64,000 nt of DNA from Paenibacillus sp. NAIST15-1. Its GTDB lineage: Bacteria; Bacillota; Bacilli; Paenibacillales; Paenibacillaceae. The stretch spans positions 620,001-684,000 of the forward strand of contig NZ_BBYF01000002.1 in the NCBI RefSeq assembly GCF_001894745.1, in the 5' to 3' direction. The position numbers and the translations under genes were made by a program. Shown piece by piece: positions 17,043 through 24,662 of this stretch (positions within the stretch are counted from its first letter, which is position 1; every line of letters begins with the position of its first letter). The notes below the pieces were generated by a model. The model worked only from the letters and a program-made list of their open reading frames with translations, was not told the DNA's origin and ran no database searches.

Positions 17043-17934
17043 ATCCCGCCATGCTGCGCGCGCATTTGGTTGTCATTTGCCATTACGGGGAGGATATGCA
17101 CACGCAGCGCGATTGGCAGTTCAACTGCAGCAGGAAGCAGGAGTTCGAAGTTATCAGTTTTTTAGCAAAAATCCGCGAGGTTTATCGATCAAAAGCGGAT
17201 ATGAGGCCGATGCTCAGACTGCACGTGAAATCTGTTCAGAGCATGGCATCCAGTCCATTGCTCATACGCCATATCCGACAAATTTAGCTGTGGATGCAAG
17301 CCGTTCACCTGAGAAGTTTCAGCTTACGGTTCAGTCATTACTGAACGATCTTATGATTGCAGAGGCTTGTGGAGCGGTAGGGATTGTCGTACATTTTGGT
17401 TCGTATAAGGGGATCTCAAGTACACCCGCCACAGATGCGGAGAAGCTGAGTTGCTACGAAAATATTATTGTTACACTGAACACTGTTCTTTCCGTATGGA
17501 GTGGTCGAGCTAAGCTGCTGATTGAGAATCAGGCCGGGAATCACGGTGGGTTAGGTGCTACGTTGGAAGAATTGGTGAGTATCCGGCAATTCAGTCAATA
17601 TCCCGATAAGATCGGTTTTTGCTTCGATACCTGTCATGCGTACGCAAGTGGCTTGTGGAACCCCTCTGCAACGAGTGAACTTCTCATGGCGGGGAACCGT
17701 CATGACTTTTGGAAACATGTGCATGCAGTTCATTTGAATGACTCTCGCGAGCCCTATCGTTCCAAGCAAGATCGTCATGCAAATTTGGGGCAAGGGTATA
17801 TTGGAATTGACGGATTTACGGAGCTCCTCAGAGCGAAGGAATTGAAACGAAGTATGTTCGTGCTGGAGACGCCGGGCGATGCTTCTGGAGGGCATATGCG
17901 GGAATGGAAGCTTATCCAGGATATTTTGCAGTAG
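17023..17934 (+). CDS. nfo: Endonuclease IV (AP endonuclease)
   Basis: Endonuclease IV cuts the backbone 5' of abasic sites left by DNA glycosylases, using three zinc ions. The 303-residue TIM-barrel protein shows the family signatures GCHLPLRGGY, FFSKNPRGL, AHTPYPTNLA, VHFGSY, LIENQAGNHGG, GFCFDTCHAYASG, VHLNDSREPY and DRHANLGQGYIG. The metal ligands are within these His, Asp and Glu residues. The ATG at 17023 was chosen; a TTG at 17008 is in frame but offers no better ribosome binding site. The gene overlaps the end of the glycosylase gene, so both should be made together. The length is slightly greater than the usual 280-300 residues because of a short N-terminal extension. Confidence 0.93.
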   Translation: MAPNKNESRHAARAFGCHLPLRGGYAHAARLAVQLQQEAGVRSYQFFSKNPRGLSIKSGYEADAQTAREICSEHGIQSIAHTPYPTNLAVDASRSPEKFQLTVQSLLNDLMIAEACGAVGIVVHFGSYKGISSTPATDAEKLSCYENIIVTLNTVLSVWSGRAKLLIENQAGNHGGLGATLEELVSIRQFSQYPDKIGFCFDTCHAYASGLWNPSATSELLMAGNRHDFWKHVHAVHLNDSREPYRSKQDRHANLGQGYIGIDGFTELLRAKELKRSMFVLETPGDASGGHMREWKLIQDILQ

Positions 17935-18003
17935 GCCAATCATTGTACGGTAGTTATGCTGCTGCTTGTTATCAATGGGCATCAGATAGGTAAGGAAGTG
18001 ATA

Positions 18004-18348
18004 ATGATGATACATGTGTACTTGGATGATTACCGTCGCTGTCCAGAAGGCTTCGTGCTTGCTCGCAATGCGGAAGAGTGCCTTCTGCTATTGGAACATG
18101 AACAAGTGGGGATCCTGTCCTTGGATCATGATTTGGGTGAAGATGAGCGAACGGGAACGGAACTAGTTCGAGAAATGGTTGTAAGTGGCTTATATCCGCA
18201 GACTGCGATTTATTTGCATACGTCGAGTATGATTGGTAGAAAGCGAATGTTCGAGATGCTCTATGCGAATAAGCCTGAGCATGTTGAACTGATTAATGGG
18301 CCGATGCCAGAGTCTTTGCTGATGCGGATACGAGGAAATAAGGTATGA
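18004..18348 (+). CDS. Cyclic-phosphate processing receiver-domain protein
   Basis: The 114-residue product is a single receiver-like domain. Key stretches are MIHVYLDDYRRCPEG, SLDHDLGEDERTG and YLHTSS. The acidic pair at the start and the LDHDLG motif resemble response-regulator receivers. However, the pattern L-D-D-x-R-x-x-P with S-x-D-H-D-L-G belongs to the cREC group, proposed to process cyclic phosphates or modified nucleotides rather than act in two-component signalling. No output domain follows. AAGGAAG precedes the ATG by about five bases. The stop codon overlaps the start of the next gene by four bases (ATGA), so the two are translationally coupled. Confidence 0.82.
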   Translation: MMIHVYLDDYRRCPEGFVLARNAEECLLLLEHEQVGILSLDHDLGEDERTGTELVREMVVSGLYPQTAIYLHTSSMIGRKRMFEMLYANKPEHVELINGPMPESLLMRIRGNKV

Positions 18349-18713
18349 TTGAAATTTCGGAAATGCAGCTGAAGGCAGCACAGGTACAATCACAGAGCTT
18401 GTCTGCTGTAGAGCTGTTTTTTAGGCAATGGGATGCAGTATTCATACATAGTCCTTTTTGTGGGACTTGCCAGTTAGCATCGCGCATGCTGAACATTGTA
18501 GAAGTAACGAATCCGAAGTTGGAAATCGCAGCGGTCAATGTTAGCTCTATCCCTGTATGGGTGAACACATTACGAATTGAAAGTGTCCCTTGTCTGCTTG
18601 TATGGGATCATCGAGAAGGCATGGGCAGCGTTGACAAGATATATGCCTTTCATTCTGTATCTCACATTTATGAACGTTTGAATCCTAGGAGAGAAGAGGA
18701 GACCTCTTCATAA
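18345..18713 (+). CDS. Thioredoxin-fold protein
   Basis: The 122-residue product has the redox motif CGTC in HSPFCGTCQLASRM, and the cis-Pro in ESVPCLLVWD completes a thioredoxin fold. Cysteines in the C-x-x-C position indicate a thiol-disulfide reductase or bacillithiol-dependent oxidoreductase, similar to the YtpP-type proteins of Bacillus. No signal peptide is seen, so it should be cytosolic. It starts in the ATGA overlap with the receiver-domain gene, which implies a common function, perhaps in stress responses, though that is inferred. The following ~300 bp (18714-19011) contain no recognisable gene. Confidence 0.85.
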   Translation: MIEISEMQLKAAQVQSQSLSAVELFFRQWDAVFIHSPFCGTCQLASRMLNIVEVTNPKLEIAAVNVSSIPVWVNTLRIESVPCLLVWDHREGMGSVDKIYAFHSVSHIYERLNPRREEETSS

Positions 18714-19011
18714 ATTTAATCCTAATGTGAGCAAGGAGTAGCTCGTAACTCAATCATTCAGTAGAGAATATTTGAATGTTCTTTATAGGGCTGTTCTTCA
18801 TGCAAGGATTATGCTGGTCAATGGCCGGACGCAGAATGATCTGGTACACCTGATTGGGTGTCTCGTGTTGATTGTCTTAAGCAAGGAAATGTTCCGAACC
18901 GTGTAGTTTCGGCAGATAATTAATGACGTAAATAGATTGCAATTGGTTAACATAATGAAATGGAAACAGCTGAAGCAAGTTAAGTTGCTTAGCATTTGGA
19001 GGTTGCACTGC

Positions 19012-20082
19012 TTGGAATTATTACATCCGCTACAATTAGACACAAATTATGAATATGGATCACACTGGATCGTCACGTCCAATCATGGCTATATTGCCTA
19101 CGCGCAGGAAGAGTGGCGAAGAAGGTTCGGTCAGTTGAAGAGTCGAATGATGGTTTCTGGTGAAATTGCACTAATGGAATTGCCTGTTGATCGCAACGAA
19201 GTATTCCAAGCGATGGAGTCTGAGCCGACGATGTTCATTCGCTATTTGCAACCGGTTGACATTGCATTCGATATTCAAGCATTGCAGACTGACACAGTTC
19301 AATCATTTGACAGTTTGCTTACTCATTTGATTCATGATCTAGAAGGTTCTATAGAGGGCATGCGACTAGGCGTCCATGTTCGTTCCAGCGCATCGGGTGA
19401 TTCACTCGACAAGGAACTTCGAGATGCGCTGCGTGCTGCTGTTGAGCGTACTGGAGCGTCTGTCGCGATCCAAGATCCCGAGCGAATTGTATCCTTATTT
19501 ATTCATGATGGCGTTGGTTATGCAGGCCTCATGACAACAGCTGAAGCAGGTTCAGATTGGCCAGGAGGTACGGTACGCTTCCGCAGGGAAGAGGGGCAGG
19601 TATCTCGAGCAAAGTTCAAACTTCTTGAGGCGGAACGGACTTTCGGTTTGGACTTTACGGCTTATCGGAATGCCCTTGATATTGGAGCTGCGCCAGGAGG
19701 TTGGACAAGCCTTCTTCTGGAGCGAGGTGTGCAAGTTACTGCAGTCGATCCTGCTGCAATGCATCCGAGCCTGATTGATCATCCGAACTTGACTTACTAT
19801 AAGAGCAATGCAGGGGACGTGGCTCTGGAACCTGGAGAATTCGATTTGCTCGTATGCGACATGAGCTGGAGCCCTAAAGTTACAGCGCAGCTTGTTATTG
19901 GCTTATTGGATTCGGTTATGCAAGGCGGTACTGTCATTGTGACTGTAAAGCTGATGCACAAAAAACCGCTGCAGACGATACGGGAAGTGAAGGAAATGTT
20001 CCTTGAGCATCTTCACATAATTCGCGCGAAACAATTGTTCCATAATCGCGATGAAATCACTCTGTACATGATGAAGATGTAG
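19012..20082 (+). CDS. FtsJ/RlmM-like SAM-dependent rRNA methyltransferase
   Basis: The 356-residue product has a C-terminal Rossmann-fold domain with AdoMet motif LDIGAAPGGWTSLLLE, the acidic end of strand two (VTAVDPAAMHPS), CDMSWSP and VTVKLMHKKP. A conserved Lys-Asp-Lys-Glu tetrad is typical of 2'-O-ribose methyltransferases such as RlmE and RlmM. The N-terminal ~170 residues resemble the RNA-binding part of RlmM-like proteins. The TTG at 19012 was selected because GGAGGT lies eight bases upstream; the frame extends to 18937, where an ATG without a ribosome binding site would add 25 residues. It is the last gene before a very strong terminator. The precise RNA target is unknown. Confidence 0.82.
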   Translation: MELLHPLQLDTNYEYGSHWIVTSNHGYIAYAQEEWRRRFGQLKSRMMVSGEIALMELPVDRNEVFQAMESEPTMFIRYLQPVDIAFDIQALQTDTVQSFDSLLTHLIHDLEGSIEGMRLGVHVRSSASGDSLDKELRDALRAAVERTGASVAIQDPERIVSLFIHDGVGYAGLMTTAEAGSDWPGGTVRFRREEGQVSRAKFKLLEAERTFGLDFTAYRNALDIGAAPGGWTSLLLERGVQVTAVDPAAMHPSLIDHPNLTYYKSNAGDVALEPGEFDLLVCDMSWSPKVTAQLVIGLLDSVMQGGTVIVTVKLMHKKPLQTIREVKEMFLEHLHIIRAKQLFHNRDEITLYMMKM

Positions 20083-20199
20083 CGTATGCTGCGGTGTACT
20101 GGCATTGCCTGATTGGGAAGTTTACTATTCTTTAGAAAAAAGACTGGACATATACTTCCGAATGGCATAAAATAACAACAAATGAATATGAGCGAAGGG

Positions 20200-20252
20200 A
20201 AGCACCCTGATTGTTCCAAACCGATAGGTTTGCAATCAGGGTGCTTTTTTTG
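20200..20252 (+). terminator. Strong two-tier terminator before the Tad-like locus
   Basis: AGCACCCTGATTG pairs perfectly with CAATCAGGGTGCT. The loop itself contains the second hairpin CAAACC-GATA-GGTTTG. The outer arm runs into TTTTTTT. It separates the methyltransferase from the Tad-like genes. A read-through frame into the kinase from 20211 is therefore not the real start. Confidence 0.93.
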
Positions 20253-20270
20253 TCGCCTGGAGGGAGAATT

Positions 20271-21797
20271 GTGGCGCATTCCATAACGAACCATTTGCAG
20301 GCTGGACACTTATTGCAAGACAGATATCGAATCGTTCGGTTGCTCGGATCAGGGGGAATGAGCGTTGTATATTTAGCCAATGACGAGCGATTGATCGGCA
20401 AGCAGTGGGCGATTAAGGAATCGAGACCAGCGGCTCAAGATGTGAGACAGCTTGTTCATGAAGCATCTATTTTAACATCGCTTCGACATCCACATCTTCC
20501 GCTTATTGTGGATTTCTATCCACCTGATGCCGGCGGCAGAGCATATCTGGTGATGGAGTATATTGAAGGGCACACGATAGCGGATCGGCTGCGCATGAAG
20601 CCGCTAAGTTTTGAAGAGACGATGCATATTGTCATTCCGGTATGTGAAGCGCTTGCTTATTTGCACCGGCAGAATCCGCCCGTTGTATTCCGAGATGTAA
20701 AGCCATCTAATGTTATGCTGGCGAAGGATGGCCAGGTGAAACTCATTGATTTTGGAATCGCTAGGAATGTGAATCCCTTATCTGATCAAGACACGGTTAA
20801 GCTTGGTACAGTAGGCTTTGCTGCTCCGGAGCAATATCGGGGACAACAGACCGATGCAAGAACAGATCTATATGGGGTAGGTGCACTCATTAGTCATATG
20901 TTGACCGGCGGCATATGGAAGGGAGAGCGTCCGCTAACTGCATCCATGCTGGCAGAAGATGTGCCAGAGAGCGTTTTTTCGGTACTGACACGATTACTCG
21001 CAAAGCGGCCTGAAGAACGCTATCAAACTGCAGATGAACTAATTGATCATCTACGACGTTACTATTCAGGACAATCTGAAAGCCAAGGAGTTAACCGTGA
21101 TGAGGTCAAGACATGGCAAGCCTCGAATGCAGGGGTGGTGATTGCTTTTCTGGGTGCTGCTTCAGGACTTGGAACTACACAATCAGCGCTCATGTGTGCC
21201 GCCATGCTTGCGAAGAAGGGGCGGAAGACGCTATATATCGATGCTAATGTTAAAGATCCATCTCTTGTTCCATTATTGGCTCAGGAATATGAGGGTGAAG
21301 AGGAACTGTATTTAGCTGATGGGGATATGTTCAAATTGTTTGGAGTGGATTGCATGGAATGGAAGTATGGTGCGAATCCAATGCCACCCTTGCTCGGATT
21401 CTATGACTATATTGTGTTAGACCTTGGTTGTGATGATCATGGAGAACGAATGGATGAATTCATGAGGGCTCATGTCCCTGTGCTCGTGGGAAGCCTGGCT
21501 CCTTGGAGAAAGAGTGATTGTACAACAATCGTTGGGGGATTTGAGCGAAGAGGGTTCCATCGTTGGGTACTAGGCATTCCTTATTCGAATCGTTCTTATC
21601 CTGGTGGAACAGTGAAAGGACGAGGAGCAAAGGTTACCTCCTACATTCCGATTCAAGCAGATCCGTTCGCATGTTCGGACGATACAGCCCGTTGGGTGGA
21701 ACAATTAGTTGGTCCGATACAACGGGGAGGGCTTATCTATCATTTGCGGCGATGGATGAGTCGGAATAGAACAGAGAGAGGAGAGAGAAGAAGTTGA
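20271..21797 (+). CDS. Ser/Thr protein kinase fused to a degenerate ParA/TadZ-like domain
   Basis: The 508-residue product starts with GTG, with GGAGGGAG just upstream. Residues about 15-285 form an eukaryotic-type kinase with GSGGMSVVYLA (glycine loop), WAIKE (Lys49), VVFRDVKPSNVML (catalytic Asp; the usual His of HRD is Phe), LIDFGIAR (metal Asp) and FAAPEQY. No transmembrane or PASTA domain is present. Residues about 305-490 form a second domain beginning VVIAFLGAASGLGTTQSAL and TLYIDANVKDP. This is a ParA/MinD/TadZ-like fold whose P-loop has lost its lysine. Such domains localise Tad pilus machinery. The stop overlaps the next start by four bases. It opens a ten-gene operon and may regulate its assembly by phosphorylation (inference). 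Confidence 0.9.
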   Translation: MAHSITNHLQAGHLLQDRYRIVRLLGSGGMSVVYLANDERLIGKQWAIKESRPAAQDVRQLVHEASILTSLRHPHLPLIVDFYPPDAGGRAYLVMEYIEGHTIADRLRMKPLSFEETMHIVIPVCEALAYLHRQNPPVVFRDVKPSNVMLAKDGQVKLIDFGIARNVNPLSDQDTVKLGTVGFAAPEQYRGQQTDARTDLYGVGALISHMLTGGIWKGERPLTASMLAEDVPESVFSVLTRLLAKRPEERYQTADELIDHLRRYYSGQSESQGVNRDEVKTWQASNAGVVIAFLGAASGLGTTQSALMCAAMLAKKGRKTLYIDANVKDPSLVPLLAQEYEGEEELYLADGDMFKLFGVDCMEWKYGANPMPPLLGFYDYIVLDLGCDDHGERMDEFMRAHVPVLVGSLAPWRKSDCTTIVGGFERRGFHRWVLGIPYSNRSYPGGTVKGRGAKVTSYIPIQADPFACSDDTARWVEQLVGPIQRGGLIYHLRRWMSRNRTERGERRS

Positions 21798-23050
21798 GAA
21801 GATGGACGAGAAAGACCAAGCAGATGATTGCGGCGTCGGTAGGAGGAGCAGCGGTAGCTGGGCTGCTTGTAGGAGGGTATCACTATTGGGCAATTGGCCA
21901 GAATGATGCGGCACAGCGTAAGGCAGCAGCGCAATATGAAGATGAGATTGCCAAGCTGCGCAAGCTTGCAGATGCTGAACTGCAAAAACGAACAAGCGTC
22001 TGGGTTTTCAATCAGCCACTTCTTGCAGGCAAGCGCATTCGATCCGATGATATTGCCAAGATTGAGATGTCGTCAGACCTAGCCCCGAAACAGGCGTTGA
22101 ATCATCCTGATCAAATTATCGGGAAAGTATTGAAGATTGACACGGTTCCCCGAACACCCGTGATATCTACAATGCTATATGAAGATGGGAAGATGTCTGA
22201 TGATTTGCGCTGGGTGGAGACAGCGGTTATTCAGCTTCCTTTACGACTGCAAGAGAAGGATATGATTGACGTACGAATCCGCTTTCCGAATGGTCAAGAC
22301 TATATCATCCTTAGCAAGAAAGAGATTAAGAGCATGCAATATCCGACCATTTGGGCACATATGGACGAACAAGAAAGGCTGCTGTTCTCAAGTGCTTGTG
22401 TCGATGCTTTTGTTAATGGTGGACAAATCTATGCGCTGCGATACATTGAACCTCAAATACAAAATGAAGCGGTGCCAAATTATCCGGCCAATGAACAAGT
22501 GTTGAAGTTGATTGAGGCGGATCCGAGTATTGTAAAGAAGGCAGATACAGCATTGACACGATTGGTTCGATCACGGATGGAGAAGGAATGGGAACGACAG
22601 AGTGCCAACAAGAGTCTAGCAGATGGTTGGAACAACATGGAGGGGAACCGAACAAATGTAAGCTATGTTTCTACGCATGGAGAGGGTTCGGCTGAAGTTT
22701 CAGGATACTCACCTTTAACCGGCAGAGCTGGGGCACCTATTCGTAATTCACCATTTGTTGGACAGCCTGGTTCTAATTCCGTGCAGTCCACGGATCTGTC
22801 ATCTAATGAAAATCAACGGGAGACGGGTGTAGTCCAACAAGATAACGATACTCGCAAACAGCCAAATCCGAAGAATGGTGAGCAAGGGATCGCTAAGAAG
22901 GGGAGCACTATTACTCATGATGCCGAGAATCACCAAGATAAGATACTGAACCGGGACAATCTGAATAAAGAATCGACGGGAGAGGTATCGACAGGGGAAG
23001 AGGTCAGCTCTATTTTCTCAGAAGCGATACCGAGCTCAAAGAAGCAGTAG
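21794..23050 (+). CDS. SAF-domain (CpaB/RcpC-like) Tad-locus protein
   Basis: The 418-residue product has a basic N-terminus and a membrane span (about residues 11-33), then a coiled stretch (QYEDEIAKLRKLADAELQKR) and a SAF domain at about 65-135 with LAGKRIRSDDI and IGKVLKIDTVPRTPVI. The SAF domain plus membrane anchor is the layout of CpaB/RcpC, an assembly factor of Tad/Flp pili. The last ~130 residues are low-complexity, rich in Ser, Asn, Gln and Glu, and probably disordered outside the membrane. It starts with TTG in the TTGA overlap with the kinase gene. The C-terminal tail is much longer than in typical CpaB proteins. Confidence 0.78.
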   Translation: MRRWTRKTKQMIAASVGGAAVAGLLVGGYHYWAIGQNDAAQRKAAAQYEDEIAKLRKLADAELQKRTSVWVFNQPLLAGKRIRSDDIAKIEMSSDLAPKQALNHPDQIIGKVLKIDTVPRTPVISTMLYEDGKMSDDLRWVETAVIQLPLRLQEKDMIDVRIRFPNGQDYIILSKKEIKSMQYPTIWAHMDEQERLLFSSACVDAFVNGGQIYALRYIEPQIQNEAVPNYPANEQVLKLIEADPSIVKKADTALTRLVRSRMEKEWERQSANKSLADGWNNMEGNRTNVSYVSTHGEGSAEVSGYSPLTGRAGAPIRNSPFVGQPGSNSVQSTDLSSNENQRETGVVQQDNDTRKQPNPKNGEQGIAKKGSTITHDAENHQDKILNRDNLNKESTGEVSTGEEVSSIFSEAIPSSKKQ

Positions 23051-23110
23051 CGAAGAGGATTTCTGTCAAAGAGTAGTTACATAGATGAATATACAGGAGG
23101 AGTTAGGAAA

Positions 23111-23848
23111 ATGACGATCGGTATATTCGTGGGCGCTTGTGATAAGAGCGATCATGTAGTGGCGCTAGCGACGTTCCTAACGAGATTAGAGAAGAAGGTG
23201 CTTATTGTTGATGCAACAACAACAAGACGGATTGGGACTGAGACAGGGCTGTTCATGCAATCTCAGCAACCTATTATGCACTGGAATGGTTATGATGTGC
23301 TGTCAGGAGCTATATCTTGGGACGATATGATTCAGTTGCTTGAACGGCATGGCAGCAGTGTTGAAGGCTACGACCATATCATTATTGACACGGATCGCGC
23401 ATTGTTTTGTAATGCTGAACAATGGAAGCAGATCGACACTCGCTTGCTTGTGCAGACGATGGAACGCTTTTCATTGCAGAAGAACAGAGAATGGCTGCAA
23501 GCATTCCAGCAGCAATACGACGGAGATGAGGAGCTTGAATTCGTGCCCATGATCCTGCGTTCGCTCATGCCGGAGGATGAGTTTGCGTTTATGATCGAAT
23601 GGTATTATTCCGTATTTGAGCACCGGTGGGCTCGAGAATGTATCGCTATTGAAGAAGATGAGCGTAATTGGACTGCACGCATGTCAGATATTCAGGATGG
23701 TCAATTGCACGCATCCAACTATCCACGTGCTACGAAGCGTGCTTGGCGCATCCTTACAGAGCATTTCACCGGTAAACTGACAGAACGGGCTTGGAAGCAG
23801 TGTTTAAGAACACCTAAGAAGGGACGAATGAAACATGTCGCTCTGTAA
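23111..23848 (+). CDS. ParA/MinD-like protein with a degenerate P-loop (Tad locus)
   Basis: The 245-residue product begins MTIGIFVGACDKSDHVVALATF. This is where a ParA/MinD ATPase would have its GKGGxGKT loop, but the glycine-lysine-threonine pattern is missing. Strand two KKVLIVDATTT and the Walker-B-like YDHIIIDTD are retained. The rest has Asp/Glu-rich helices and does not match a known specificity domain. It likely keeps the fold but not normal ATPase activity, like TadZ/CpaE relatives. AGGAGGAG lies upstream of the ATG. The gene overlaps the next one by 14 bases. Of the three ParA-like domains in this operon, all lack the P-loop lysine. Confidence 0.72.
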   Translation: MTIGIFVGACDKSDHVVALATFLTRLEKKVLIVDATTTRRIGTETGLFMQSQQPIMHWNGYDVLSGAISWDDMIQLLERHGSSVEGYDHIIIDTDRALFCNAEQWKQIDTRLLVQTMERFSLQKNREWLQAFQQQYDGDEELEFVPMILRSLMPEDEFAFMIEWYYSVFEHRWARECIAIEEDERNWTARMSDIQDGQLHASNYPRATKRAWRILTEHFTGKLTERAWKQCLRTPKKGRMKHVAL

Positions 23849-24659
23849 ACATTGGATGATTTCGTCAATCGGAAGAGGAATGGCTGGAGGAACAACAGTT
23901 GCTGCGTGTACGGCAATTAGTCTCGCTTGGCACTATCGGATGAGAGTGCTGCTCATACATGTCAAAGGAAGAGGGGAAGGAGTTGAGAAGCTATTTCCTC
24001 CCACTCTTGATGTTATGCGCCAGGCAGGAGCAGGCGGGCGGCTAATAACTCCGAACGGCTGGAGTGCTCTTGCACGCATGCTTCGTCACCATCAAGTTGA
24101 GGAAGAATCGATCTCCTCCTATATGATAAGTGTGATGAGTCGATTAGATATTCTCCCTGGTTATGACTCAGAGGAGATGGGAGATACACTGCATGAGCAG
24201 CTTCTGCTTCATGTGCAGAAGCTAGTGAGCAAACGATATGATCTTGTGCTGTGGGATATGAATGAGCAGGATATAACCGCTCTGAAACTCATTGGCAAAA
24301 TGAATATGCAAGGTACCATCGCAGTGTTGCCGCAGAACCGGTCTGAGATCCATATCTCAATGGAGAAAGCAGGAGAAAGCGCAGATGCATTCGTGATAGG
24401 ACAGTATGATGCGGATGTTAAGGTAAATCCTATGAACGTAAAACGTATGTATTCGCTCCACCAGCCCTTTTTCACAATGCCGTATGCAGCAGCTTACCGC
24501 AATGCTGCAGACGATAGAATGGTGATGGACTGGTATTTGCGCCAATCTCAGCGCCATGAACGAGGGAAACGCTGCCCATTCATTTTAGAGAATATGAAGC
24601 TGAGTAAATATATTCTGGAAGAGTCCGGCTATCATCAAGGGAGAAAGGCAGGTGGATAG
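23835..24659 (+). CDS. TadZ/CpaE-like protein (degenerate ParA family)
   Basis: The 274-residue product has WMISSIGRGMAGGTTVAACTAISLAWHYRMRVLLIHV at its start, in which a glycine-rich loop without the P-loop lysine precedes the second strand. Later YDLVLWDMNEQD is a Walker-B-like strand and GTIAVLPQNRSEIHIS follows. This fits the ParA-like TadZ/CpaE family that places Tad pilus machinery at the membrane. A second paralogue lies directly upstream, and the kinase fusion carries a third. The start ATG sits inside the end of the preceding gene. The stop codon is 3 bp from the TadA gene, so tight coupling is likely. Confidence 0.74.
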   Translation: MSLCKHWMISSIGRGMAGGTTVAACTAISLAWHYRMRVLLIHVKGRGEGVEKLFPPTLDVMRQAGAGGRLITPNGWSALARMLRHHQVEEESISSYMISVMSRLDILPGYDSEEMGDTLHEQLLLHVQKLVSKRYDLVLWDMNEQDITALKLIGKMNMQGTIAVLPQNRSEIHISMEKAGESADAFVIGQYDADVKVNPMNVKRMYSLHQPFFTMPYAAAYRNAADDRMVMDWYLRQSQRHERGKRCPFILENMKLSKYILEESGYHQGRKAGG

Positions 24660-24662
24660 TGG

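Noticed and set aside
20211-20270. Upstream extension of the kinase gene
   Set aside because: It runs through the terminator hairpin; the GTG at 20271 has a proper ribosome binding site.
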